From Heterotrichella gracilis (lineage: Eukaryota > Sar > Xanthophyceae > Tribonematales > Xanthonemataceae): DNA of 64,000 nucleotides. This document shows positions 34,647 to 56,000 of the stretch, piece by piece. The DNA lies in the NCBI GenBank assembly GCA_032358255.1, contig JAULBX010018746.1, positions 1-64,000 on the forward strand, written 5' to 3'. The notes beneath the pieces are model-generated. The model searched no databases. It worked only from the letters and a program-made list of their open reading frames with translations, and was not told where the DNA came from. The position numbers and the translations under genes were made by a program. Positions within the stretch are counted from its first letter, which is position 1. Every line of letters starts with the position of its first letter.

Positions 34647-37403
34647 ATGGCAGAGTTTGACGAGTGAGTGGGCGATGATGATGCAATTCCTGTAGCTGAT
34701 GTGTACGCTTGCATATCACTCATGGCTTTCTTGTGGTGCAGGTATGAGTACCTGGAGAAGATCGTAGAGAAGAAAGCAGACACCGGCAAGAGCGACGACG
34801 GAAGGAAGAAGGACAAGGAGAGGGACAGGGATAGGGACAGGGACAGGGACCGCGGGAGGGAGAAAGACAGGGAGAGGGGGGACAAGGACAGAACCAGGGA
34901 TCGCAGCAGGAAAGACCGTGATAGGGATGCCGATCGGGACAGGAAACACAGGTCTCGGTCACGGTCCAGGCATCACGATAGAGATAGGGGCCGTGACCGA
35001 GACAGGGATAGGGACAGGGACTACAGAAGGGATGATCGCAGGTATGGTGGCAGGGTACTTTCGAAACTCGAATCCATGACCAACAACGCAGTGAATTTAC
35101 TTGCATATGCCGAAATTTCATATCTCTCAGTGTTACCCACAAGTTTGGCTTCCCAAAGCCCATGCATGCATATAGGGCCCATCTGCATCATTGCCCACCT
35201 TGGCTCGCTGCCCTGCAGGCCACCTCCACCACCCCCAAGGGCGGCAACCCCACCCGAGGTGAAGGAGCAGCGGGAGAGGGAGAAGGAGCTGCGGGAGCTG
35301 GACCGCGACACCCGCACAGTGTTTGCCATGTACCTGCCACTCCGGGCGCAGGAGCGGGAGCTGTTTGAGTTCTTCTCCCAGGCGGGCACGGTGATGGACG
35401 TGAAGCTCATCATGGACAGGAACACCAGGAAGTCCAAGGGCTTTGCGTACATCGAGTACGAGAAGAAGGAGGATATCCTGAAGGCGCTTGCCCTCACTGG
35501 GCAACCGCTCATGGGCCAGCCCATCATGGTCAAGCTGTCTGAGGTGAGCGTGCTTTTGTTGTTTGTACTATCATTTGTTTGTATCTTTACGGCATTTGGG
35601 AGTCAGAAAATGCACACAGCATGTTGTTGGTGGTGTTTTGCTTGTATCATTGCTGCATCGGCAACCTGAAGCTGCATACACAGTATGCATACATGTTGCT
35701 GGGGAGGTGGTTAGTGACCGCTTTTCGTTTCCTCGGCAGGCTGAGAAGAACCTGGCGTGGGAGGCCTCGCAGCAGCAGGCAGCGCAGATGCAGAAGCTCA
35801 ACCAGGCGGCAATGGCGTCTGGGTCAGGGCCCTGCAAGCTGTATGTGGGCAACTTGCACCCAGAAGTCAACGTGCGTACTGCATACCTTGGTCCCTGGTC
35901 CAAGCTACTAGTAACAAGTTACATGTGGTCCTGCAATACTGCATATTGTCCGTCAGCCACACATTCCTTGTGGCAACCAGCCCTGTCCTACCACTGCTTG
36001 TATCGTCTCTGCATTGGCGGTTTAATACAGCTACTTGTGTTAAAGGAAGGCCCAAGGCACCATGTTCTAATACAGCTTCTCTTCCCCTTTTGCAGGAGCA
36101 AGGCTTGCGACCGCTGTTTGAGCCTTTTGGTGCCTTGGAGAACGTGGAGGTGCAGCGGGATGGGTCTGGGAAGGCCTTGGGCTATGGCTACGTCACGTGA
36201 GTGCTGCTGTCCAGTTGCCGCCAATCTTGCCTGGTCTTTCCAAGCCGTTGGTCAGCGACCATGTTGACCTAGCACTAATTTATGACCCCATGTTTCGTTG
36301 TGTGCAGGTTCAAATCAAGCTCAGACGCACAAAAGGCTGTGCACGATATTGATGGAATGGACATTGGTGGGTCAAAGCTCAAGGTCAAGGTGGCAGAGAT
36401 GTTACCGGCGGAAGCGATTGCTGTCACAGAAACGCTGGATGACGATGCTGGTGCGTAGTGTGTCCCTCCTTTGTCAATGTGACGCCACGCTACATGCCAT
36501 AGAGTTTTGCTGTTGTGCTTTAATTTATTTTCGTTTCATCATGTTCATTCATTGATTCCATTTTGATATCTTGCAGATGATGGTGGCGGCATGAAGCTCA
36601 CCTCCAACGCCAGGGCAGCGCTCATGTCCCGGCTTGCCGGCGCAGCAGGGCTGCCGCTACCGCCCCCTCCAGCTCCTGTGGCGCCTGTGCTCCCCGCAGC
36701 ACCCGCATCAATCATCATGAACCAGGACCTCGCAGCCATGCAGGGCATCCTTGGCCCCGCGTCGCCCATCCCAACCCCCTGCCTGCTGCTGAAGAACATG
36801 TTTGACCCCAGCGAGTGAGTGACTACAGATTATTATCATTTCTTGCATTCCGACAAGAATGCAATCAGACCAGCAATCAGTCTTGCACAAGCTTGCGCCA
36901 CGCAGCCCTGTCCTGACATTGCTTGTACCATTTTTTGTATGTTCCGCTTGCAGATCCTTAGTAATGAGAGCAGCCTGTGACTACAGATGGTTTCCCGGTT
37001 TTCCCTGCAACTCCCTGTCTGCAACCTGCGTGACTGATTTTTCTATTTGCTGCCTGCAGGGAGACCGAGCCTGACTGGGACATTGAGATTGGCCAGGATG
37101 TGAAGGAGGAGTGCAGCAAGTATGGGCAGGTGGCACACATATATGTTGACAAAAACAGCAAGGTACGGGTGCCCTCCAATGCACGGGGCAATCATGCATT
37201 TATGGTGGGCCGGTTAGTATTTTGACAGACTCCCCTTCTGACTTTGCCCTTTTGCGATGCAGGGCTGCGTCTATCTCAAGTTTGTCACTGCTGAGGGGAG
37301 CGCTGCTGCCCAGCGAGCCTTGCACGGCCGCTGGTTTGCAGGCAAACAGATCGCCGCCGACTTCCAGTTCGCGCAAGTGTACTCCAACTATTTCAAGGTC
37401 TAG
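34647..37403 (+). CDS. RBM39: RBM39/CAPER-like splicing factor
   Basis: Nine exons (34647-34663, 34742-35041, 35219-35543, 35740-35871, 36096-36196, 36308-36450, 36577-36814, 37060-37162, 37263-37403) join in phase into 499 residues. After a short start (MAEFDEYEYLEKIVEKK) comes a charged domain of RD, RE and RS dipeptides (about residues 35-105), then RRM1 (TVFAMYLPLRAQERELFEFF, KSKGFAYIEYE), RRM2 (KLYVGNLHPEV, ALGYGYVTF), an Ala/Pro-rich linker and a C-terminal U2AF-homology motif with the RWF loop (HGRWFAGKQIAADF). The RRM-RRM-UHM order is that of RBM39 and fission yeast Rsd1, which act in the nucleus in 3' splice-site recognition through U2AF and SF3B1. The linker keeps SNARAALMSRLA, a stretch also seen in RBM39. 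No TTTAGGG motif or exon copy is present. Confidence 0.95.
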
Positions 37404-39557
37404 GCCAATGAGGGAGAGTGTGCAAATTGCAGGCGCTCATGACAGCCAGGCGGTGGGGGCGCCTTTGCTGCACATATATACAATGTGAATTACTGCGGGA
37501 GAATGCAAATTGCAGGCCTGCTTGGGGAGCGCTTGTGCTCTACATGATGTGGCGTGACATCCACGCCTTGCCACCACCGAGATGCCCCTGAGCTCTACAT
37601 GTCACATGGAGCACTGTGCGGGCGAAAACAGGGAGCGGTACAGGCTCATTGGATTCATTTCCGCAGGCCCTTCAGCAGCCGGAGCAGCGCAGAGTGTGGG
37701 GCGGAAGCAACAGAGGGGCATACTGCCCTTTGCAGGGCAGACTCTCTGACCAGTCACACATGTCCAGGTGGCGGTGGCAGGGCGGGCTTCCAGCAAGTGC
37801 TCGGTTCTCACTCGCACTTTTCGTGCCTGTTCAGCAGGGTCTCCCAAGGGCCATGTCGATTCTGCATCAGCAGCGTTGTCGGCGTGCTTGGTGGCAAGTG
37901 TGTCGCAAGCGGCAGCCGGCGTTTTTGGATGGGTTGCGGATGGTAGTGGGGCTAAAACCGGTGGTCACTGCTGCCTGTATTTTGTGCACGCCAGTTTCCA
38001 TGGATACACAGTACAGTGGTGCATCATGCGTCTGCTGCAGTGCACTGCAGTGCCCCAGCCTGCGTTTTGATCATGTTGTTTGCAACAACAGGCCGCGTCC
38101 ACCCATGTTTGACTCTTTCAAGGAAGCGCTGACACTGAAGGTGACCTGGTATGTACCAGCTACTCTGCCACGCGGCATTTAGTCCCTACTTTTGGTCAGG
38201 AATATGCGCTTAATGACACAGGACATTGCGGGGTTGCATCACAACGGTCACTCAGCTGCGCTGCACACATGCTCATTGCACTGTGGCCTGCTGGTCCATG
38301 GATGACATGATTTTTCACCAGCAGTATTGTTCACAACTGGACTAATTTTCAGGTCATCGGGCGGATTTCTAAGGCATCCAGTCAGCTGCTGACTTCAGAG
38401 GCCTGGCTCAGGCATGTCGCTGCAGCCAGCCTTGTCTGTGGGCTGGCTTTCACGTTGCATTGCATGGAGGTGCCGGTACCTGGGGTTATGGAGCAGGCCA
38501 TTTTTGCAGGGTTTATTGTTGTTTACATTGAAAAAGCATTCTTGTGGTTTCAGTATCGGTATGTGTTGCATGTCTCAACACTGTACATTGTGGGGCCTAT
38601 CTGTAGATGATGGTGCCATGTGCATAGCGTCATTATGATGGTGTAGCCCTGTCTGTTGGACACAGTGCTCAGTTTAGTCCACTGTAAGCAACATTACAGA
38701 CTCCGAAACGCTGTCAGCGATCATCATCTGATGGTACATTGAGATGAAGCCTCAGATCATTGCCTGCATGTCAATCATTGAAGCATGATGCTGGCATTCC
38801 TAGGGCATCATGCAATGGTTGCACCGGGACCCCTAGCCTAGACTCCCTTGACCCAATCCACCTGACTCGCTTGACGCCCTCCGGGAGCGCCGACAGGACA
38901 ATGTGCCAGCCACAGGCAGTGACTGCAGCAGCTGTAGCATCCGCCTCAGGCGCACGCGGTACAATAAAGCTCGAAATAATTCCAGTAATTGTTACAAACT
39001 CGCCTTGAGCAAACTCCGCTGGGCAAAGAAAGCCTTGAGAATGATCAGTTCAACCCAACCACCAGGTCCTAGTTTGGCAAGGGCCCCACCAGTTCAACTT
39101 CATCGGATAAATCCAATACTCAGCAACTTGACCCAAAGCGCTGATGACTCAGCCTGTAGGACTCCTAGAAAGTTTCTACCACGATGACAGGTTCATCACA
39201 TGAATATTCGTTCGGAATCCCACCTACAATGATTCACAGTGCCACTAGAGGCACCGGTCCAGCTTGTATTCATCAATCTAACAAAACAAATCAACTTGTA
39301 ATGCAATGCCTGCTGTTGCAAAAGAAACATGCTCATGGCTCTTCACTTTGTATAGACTAGTAGTCTGCATCTACCTCCGCATCTAGCTCATCCCTGCTGG
39401 CAGTGCCACCTGATGAACCCACAGCCATTGGCTCAAGCCAGTGCAACCTCTGCACTGTACCGCAATGATGATCAGGTTCTAAATCTCAGGCAACTGCCCA
39501 CCGCACTCAATGCTGCTTGTACGTTGCTGCCCAATTTCTTAAATCCGAGTGCACCAC
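37404..39557. other. convergent intergenic stretch between RBM39 and MetAP2
   Basis: About 2.15 kb lie between two converging 3' ends. Open frames exist (for example 37616-38182, + strand) but show no domain and no supporting splice structure, so I do not call a gene. Confidence 0.45.
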
Positions 39558-43510
<3,953 letters not shown>

Positions 43511-44499
43511 CGCTGCGCCGTCACCTAGTGACGCGTATCCCAGCCTTTTACAGAACTTTGCAGCTATGGAAGGTCCAACGTCTCTGTCGCGAATGCCACC
43601 CTACAAGAGGAAGTCCAAGTCTAGTAATGTCGTATGCACCCTGGCCGTAAACGTATATGCATGCAATGTGACAAGGATATTGCTCCCCTTGCAAGTGCCC
43701 ACGAGTGCCACTTTCATGCATGCATTTCAGGGATTCGCAAGCGTTGACGTCCCCCGCATACTGTTGCATGCTAGAAGGGTGGTTCAACAGTAATTTCGTT
43801 CCCCTCAAAGTACCCACCTCCTTTTCTGAACAGTGTTGGGGGTCCACATGCATGCATGTACTAAACATGCCCGCATGCCACGGAAGATTAGCGCGCAAAT
43901 CTGAGGTTGCTACTGCGGTTACAGCTGAAAAGCAGAAGCAAACCCTTGGTCCGTCAGCCAACTGGACCCTTTCTGTGCAAGTGAGCACCGGTCCACGACG
44001 CACCTTGAAACCTGCAGCAACTGCCTGTGCAAACCCTCGTGTTTGGTCCTCGTGCATCGGTGAAGCAGCTATAATGCAGCAAACATATAGCAGGGTGAGA
44101 CACCTAGTCTACATTGTGTTCCCGGGCTGTCTACAGTCACAATTGGCAGTGGATGATCTGCGCGAATGCCTATATGCCAGTTCACCAGTTGGGTCACTTG
44201 TCTCGAAGGACCCAGCTCCCACGTGAGCCCGCAACCACTAACCCCCAGTCACAGCAGCAGCATTAGCCTGACAATATGTTGCACATGCACATGCCGCGTG
44301 TTGCACACCCACCAGCCGGTGCACATGGCCAGCACCCAGGCACTGCCTCCTGGTGCACGTGAGCCTTCCCAAGATAACCAGGGGCTAACAACCACTATCG
44401 CTCACAAGCACAGCATGCAACTGCAGGCTGTCATGGCCCCACCACCGCCCTTCCGCCGGCTGTTGCGGGCAGCGCAAGCACCATCCGACCCCCCGCCAT

Positions 44500-44611
44500 C
44501 TGAACCAGCGGTGGTGCAAGTGGACCCCCCCGCCACCTGAACCAGCGGTGGTGCAAGTGGACCCCCCCGCCACCTGAACCAGCGGTGGTGCAAGTGGACC
44601 CCTCCCCTTGC
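44500..44611 (+). repeat. 37-bp tandem repeat, nearly three copies
   Basis: The unit contains TGAACCAGCGGTGGTGCAAG followed by TGGACCCCCCCGCCACC and is repeated head to tail. The last copy diverges after GTGGACCCCT. Confidence 0.88.
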
Positions 44612-44939
44612 TGCGAGACCAACCCTCCAGCAGACATGCTGGACACCACCACGCCACGAAATGTCATTGGGCTAACCGGCCAGCCATGGTTCCAACTCCA
44701 TGAATGCTGGGACCACTTGCTGGAGGGCCGCACCAGGTGGCGGCCAGGGAGGGGCATGGGCTGTGACCTGGCATTTGCCACAGTCACATGGGGCATGGCT
44801 TCCGCATGCCTGGCGCCACGCCAGGCTTACACCCAGGGGTGCGCTTAGACGCCAGCCCAGCCACTGGCCTCACCGGCACCGCTACCCTCTGGGGCCAGCA
44901 CATCCAGGTGGGTTGGTGAGTGTGTATGCATGGGACAAG

Positions 44940-44984
44940 AGGGTGCACACACTGTTTAGGGTTTAGGGTTTTTAGGGTGCACAC
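44940..44984 (+). repeat. telomere-like tract flanked by 11-bp direct repeats
   Basis: AGGGTGCACAC at 44940-44950 is repeated at 44974-44984, and TTTAGGG units lie between them. This is the simplest example in the window of telomere-like sequence with a flanking duplication. Confidence 0.85.
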
Positions 44985-46429
44985 GCTTAGAGAGCTGAGG
45001 TTGATCTGTATTTGCGCACCCATGTGTCACACCCTGGCACCCTTGTCCTTTCATGGCTAGCTTACAAATGGCTCGGTGTGATGCCATCACAATAGGCTAT
45101 CGCATGGTGTTAACCCTTAGACATGTACGGTGGCAAAATGTCATCTTTGGCCCTGGGTTTCTTGCATATATCCTGGCTGCTGTGCAAAATTCTGGACTAG
45201 GGGTTGATACCCAGTTGGTCAGAACGTGTAGAACGCAAGGCCCCAAGATACCCCTTGGAACCAGGCGGTTGTGCTCATAGCCAAGTGGTGCAACGGGTGA
45301 TGATTCAGGTATCTTGGATAGTCACTTGTAAATCTGAGTTGCTTGTAAATATACCTGTTTATTTGTGTGCAGGCCTGGCTACCCTAGCTGCCTGGCGGCG
45401 CCAGCTAGTGCGCAGCGCCCACCTCATATACCCGCTGCTGCAGTTGGGTGTCGGAGGCACTGCCATGGTGCATTCCAAAGCACATGCTGCAATTGCATGC
45501 TGGGCACGCTGGCATGCAGTGCGCAGAGGGCTAGCAATATTTGACATGTCTATACCTCGTTACTGCAGGTAAAACCATGTACTGCATTGCCTTTGATAAT
45601 TGACCGGCTACGTTCTGCCTTGCAACCAGAGCCATCAGGTGTCAATTGGCAGTGCCCAGTGGACATATGTGTGCGACTGAGTCAGTGCCAGCAAGGGTAT
45701 ATACGCATAAATAGTCATAGTCATGTTTTAATCCAATTTTAATAAGCAATAAATTGTCATATATATAAATCAGTTTCAAACTGAGTCTGACTGTTTGTTG
45801 CCTTTTCTCCCATGCATATGTTTATGAGGTAGCACCATGTAAGGAAGTGATCTTTGTACCCATTCGTCTACTTGTGCTCAACCCATTTGCCTGTCATAGC
45901 CTGTCGAGTGTTTTATTTCACTCTAGCCCTTCGACCTAACTGCAAAACTTGACGACTGTCACCGACTTCCTGCTTGCTATACCCACGGTCATTGACAACC
46001 GTGTTTCCTTGAAGGACGCTCTTTCCTATACTGTGGCTAAGAGTCGTTCTTTCAGGCTTGAGCTTGGCTGTTTCTAACTCAAGTTGGGTTTGCGAAACGC
46101 TTTCAAGTGGGCTCTCCTCAAGGTAGGGTGTCAGCTCACCCAAAGTCGTGACTCTGTTGCTGTCAGACTTTGCTGCATGCGTATTTGTATTGCAGAATGC
46201 ATGGTATTTGATCAAAACTCAGTCTGACAAAGCACTCTGTTAGTAGCTAGGGCTGCCCAAGGCTATATGTTCCTGCAGGTCTTGCAGCCATAGAAAGCCC
46301 TCCTTATTAGAAGACCTGAGCTCAGCTGCAGAAGGTTCTGATACGAGGCATATACACTACATATTGCTGCAGGTCTTGCAACTACAGAAGGCTACTGCAA
46401 GTGTTGCGGCCATACAGGGCTCCTGCACC

Positions 46430-51652
<5,223 letters not shown>

Positions 51653-53029
51653 ATGGAGTTTGGCATACTACTAGCAGCTGCACTACTCCGTCCTGCGCTT
51701 GCAGTGACTCAGTCTATAGGCTATATGCTGCATCTAGCCCATGCGCGCCGCGGTTGCAATGACGTGGCAGCCGGGCTTATCTAGCTGGACATAGGCCATA
51801 ATGGCAAGAATGATTCAGCGGTGCATTTTGCTTCATCATCAGAATGGTATGCAGCCTGGCAGCGTGCAGACTCTGTTCTTTCAGCAGTCATGGATTTCCT
51901 ATTATAATAAGTGAATTTATTGGTGATATGATTTTATTGGTGATTCACCATCCATGCAGGCATTCTTGATTCTTGAAATGGGATCATTAACATTAGCCAA
52001 GGAGCCAGGAAGCACCCCCCGTGGCCGCAAGAAAACAATCAATTATCATCAGATTATGCAGAAGGTCTAGTTATTTACGTCAGCGGACGCATGCACGACC
52101 CTGCTCAGTACGAACCTACTGTGTATTAGAATCTCCGCAGAACAGTGCACGCTGTGGAACAATAGATCAGACAAGACTTCATAGGGTCCACTGAAAGTTG
52201 GTTCAACGGTTGAAAGTGGCAAACTTTAATCATGTGAACCGTGAGAAAATTGAAGCGAACCCGCAGGCAGCGAATGCTGTTATGCGCTAATGCACTCTAT
52301 CTTTCTAATCACTATTAGGAAGAAATTGAATGAACCTCGAGCTACCAGATAACGCTCACCGCTGCACTTGCACTTGGGCAGAGCAACACAGGGAACGTAT
52401 CGCCAATACAGTAAGCAATGCTGATTCAGACTTCCAAATGAAACAACGTATTGTCAAACTGCTGGGAATACCTGTTTCCTGTAACTTGGTAGCCCCGACT
52501 ATGATAAACCAGAAGTTGCCAATTATGAGAGTAACATTAGGTGTTGGATCCATGGGAACCTCAATATTGGCTATCTGCTACAATAGAAATGTCTCCAATT
52601 TTGCATGAGGACGTTGGTAGGATCATTACGTTGGTAAGCTCATGCCAAGTGTGGGCGCATTTGTTGTTGGCACTGGGCAAAATCTGCGTAATTGAGACGG
52701 TAAGAAAAAGCACCAAATTAAGGAAAAAGGATGTGAGCTCACTCAGAAGCTGACCAGCTCCATCTCATGCTCATAAATGTGACGTGACCCCCTTCCCATC
52801 TGTTCACTGACCATGCGGTGGGTGGCAGGCTTTCTAAAGCTGCCCAAAAAAGCAGCAATATAGGAAAATACTGCACCGATATTTACGCTGCGGAAAATCA
52901 CCCAATGAATAAGATCGCCTCCACGCATTGCAGCCCATGGCGGGTGAAAAGCACGGCACACCATGTCTGCCACTTACTGTCCCGCACCATCATACTGTAC
53001 ATATCCTAAATGTCGCCTGACAGCCGCAT
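51653..53029. other. convergent intergenic stretch between GFAT and PPR genes
   Basis: About 1.4 kb with no recognisable gene; small open frames (for example 52330-52608) have no similarity that I can name. Confidence 0.45.
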
Positions 53030-56000
53030 TTAGGCCCTGGGGAATTGGACCAAATCCGGATGGCTGCCCACTTGTGGCACTCGAAGGCTTGGGAGCACGG
53101 CTACCGCTGCATGGGGGGGTCGCCTCAGGTGCAGGGCGCCAAGTATGTCCTGGTGGGTGCTGGCTTTAGGCCCCAGCAGCCGGCTGCACAAGCGCTGGGC
53201 TGCCTTTATGGCCACTGTTAGCTCGGGAGTGCTCATGTCCTGTGGCAGAGAGAGAAACAAAAGTTAGATTTTCAATTTATGGCTTTTCTTGACACAAATA
53301 TAATTGAACATGTAACCCTGTGCTTGATGGCCATCACAGCTTTGCAGAGCTGTTGATCACAAGCCTTGGCACAGTGTGAGAGGTACACATTTGCAGCCCT
53401 GTTCATATTGCAAGACCTTGGCAACGCCACTGTCGGGTACCCCGCCCATCCTAGAAATGCAACACAAACCAGCACGCAGCATCGCCACGCACAGCCAGCA
53501 GCAGACAAGCAGCATGGCACACATTTGCCTCACCCATTCCTCGCCCTACCTAGTACCCTCTCAACCGCAAACGTACTACCCTCCTGACATCCTAAAACCC
53601 TACCTGGTACCCCGTGAGCTTGGCCAGCATGGAGGGCCAGAAGGGGATGGCGCCCCGCTGCCGCCGCTCAGCGTACACGATGGCCGCCGCGATGACTGAG
53701 GGCCGGCAGTTGAGGAAGGTGGTGACGGCAAGCGCCTCCCGCACAGCCCTGAGCGTGTTGCCTGCCACAGCCTGCGACGCCGCAACATGCTGTTAAATTT
53801 TGTTTAATTGACCTTTAAAAAGGGTTAGCATCCTAGATATAAAGAGCAAGTTCCCCTACCGACAGAATTCAGCAAAAAGAAATTCCTATACAACAGCCTT
53901 GTTACAAACTATCTTGAGGATCCACTCTGCCAAGACAGAGCCTGGTTGGGCTAATCATTGGTGAATGCATCCCACAAGAAGCACGCACGTGTCCATGGGA
54001 TGTCAAGAGCATGTTTACTGACCTGCGACGCCGTGGCGCTCAGGAAGTTGCACCCCATGCGTTCCATGTACAGCTTGGCGCAGCGCAGGGTGGAGATTGC
54101 CGCTGTGTCGTTGCCCAGCACTTGGCGCATGTTCCACTCCATCTGATGCAGGGCGCCCGCCTGCAGGGGGGGAGGCACACAAAACATGAGTCGGCTGGGC
54201 TGGTGAGGGTTTGTATTTGTGTTCATTAGGGTTTATTTGGGGGTCTGGCGCTCCATGTACAGCTTGGCGCAGCCCAGTGTTGGGGGAAGTTGCGGTGTAC
54301 TCTGCCTGGCTTGCTAGGCCATCCCCTACCACCACTGCTACCGTCCGAGCCCCACCAGCTGCTCATGTAACCCCTTACTCCAAGCTCCTCAACCCTAAAC
54401 CCTACGCCCTGAAACTTCTAGTAAAAGCATACCTGGAAGCCCGTTGCATGCTTCGCCTGGGCTCGCTAACCCCGTCCCCCATCCCCCTGCTGAGGCGTCA
54501 CCACCACCGCGGCCACCGTCATGAGCCCCATCAGCTGGTCTCAAAATCTCCATAAACCCACAAAACCCTAAACCCCAAACTCTCTCCCCCCAAACCATAC
54601 GAGATAGGCATTTACCTGGAAGCCCGTGGCCTGTTCCGCCTGTGCGTCGCTGGGCCCCGCCCCCGCGTCCCCCTGCCGCGCCGCCACCACCACCGCTGCT
54701 GCTGCCATGAGTCCCATCAGCTGGTCCTGGACCTGCAGGCTGGTGGACATGGTGCGGTCCATGAGCAGCACCGCGTCATGGCCAACCTCCTCCGGGAGGC
54801 TCAACCTGTGGGGAAGGGAGGGAGAGGGGTGAGTATGGGGGACGGAAGATGCGCCCAGGCATCATGTGCAGTGCGTTGCGCCAGTGGTGAGGTCTGAAAC
54901 GCATCGGTTTTCCCCCGGGAGGATTGGGCATTGTGCGGTTCATGAGGAGCACTGGATCATGGCTATCCTCATCAGGGACACCCAGCCTGCCTCCCCAAGA
55001 TGGTGGGGAGGTGAGGATGGAGGAAACTTTCCATGTAACCACCGCACGCGTGTATACAGACAATGCATGCATAAAGCAATTCTCTGCACTCGAGACGGCG
55101 AGTTATGGCTGCACTCCTGATTGCATAATATTACGCGCACCTTGCTGCCACGTCAAGTGCCCCTGCCATGAGCTCCCCCCGCCGCTGCAGGTAGCCATAG
55201 CTCATGTTCTGCAGTGCCAGGCAGTGCGTCTTCTCGAAATGCGCCACCGCCAGGAAGGCCCCGCTGCACCTCAACTCCACTGCCACCTCTTTGCTGCTGT
55301 CGAAATCGTCCAGGTCCAGGCAAAGCCCCTTGAGATTGGCGGACAGCTGGTCAATGGTGCTGCCCTGCAGGTGGAAATGGATATATTCTGATTTATGAAT
55401 TTTGCTTGTATGGAAATTTATCTTCTACTTTAGAAGTATGAAATGAATGCATGTATGTTAGCTGTGCAGATCATTATGCAGGAAAAGGGAATTCCATCCT
55501 TGCAAAAGTGAAATGCTTTTACAATACGTTTTGCGCCTCACCTTTTGTGGAGGGAACACATCAGCGCAGGGGAAGAAAGCAAAGAGGTGCGCTTCAAAAG
55601 CCCCAGACAGCATCCATTCTCCCACAGCATCCCCATCCGCCTCCAGGGCCCCGCCATACACGCCCTCTGTGGACGGCCTGCAGCACAATCAGCATGAGTC
55701 AGTCGGCACATCATATACGAATCAGCAAGAATTAGGGACTGCATCTGTAAGTGTAGCATGCATCAATGACTGTATGCTTACTGTCACGCCCTATGATTCA
55801 GTGGCCCATTGATACAACATTGACAAGGCCAAAACATTCCGAACGCCAGTACAGTTGACAAACCTATGTTGTCCACCCACTGGGATCCAAACGAAGCTCG
55901 ACCCACCAGCTGTTTTTGCCATTTGTACTGCTGCAATTGCAATGACCACCCTGTAATATCGCAACCATTGGCAGCTTTGAATGAGACCTGGCCTGCCTGT

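Larger units (their letters stand above)
43511..46429. other. divergent intergenic stretch between MetAP2 and GFAT
   Basis: About 2.9 kb without a gene I can support. Open pieces occur at 43705-44226 and 44585-44848, and 45373-45570 looks like an exon bounded by TGTGCAG and TGCAG|GTAAAA, but no protein family is recognised and no exon chain could be built. The stretch holds a 37-bp tandem repeat (44500-44611) and a short telomere-like insertion (44940-44984). A small or lineage-specific gene is possible. Confidence 0.4.

Noticed and set aside
37616-38182. 188-codon open frame on the plus strand between RBM39 and MetAP2
   Set aside because: No domain, Cys/Arg/Gln-rich composition typical of chance frames in GC-rich DNA, and no splice structure around it.
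43548-44226. Overlapping open frames on both strands upstream of MetAP2
   Set aside because: Neither frame has a domain or plausible exon chain; they overlap each other and the MetAP2 5' exon.
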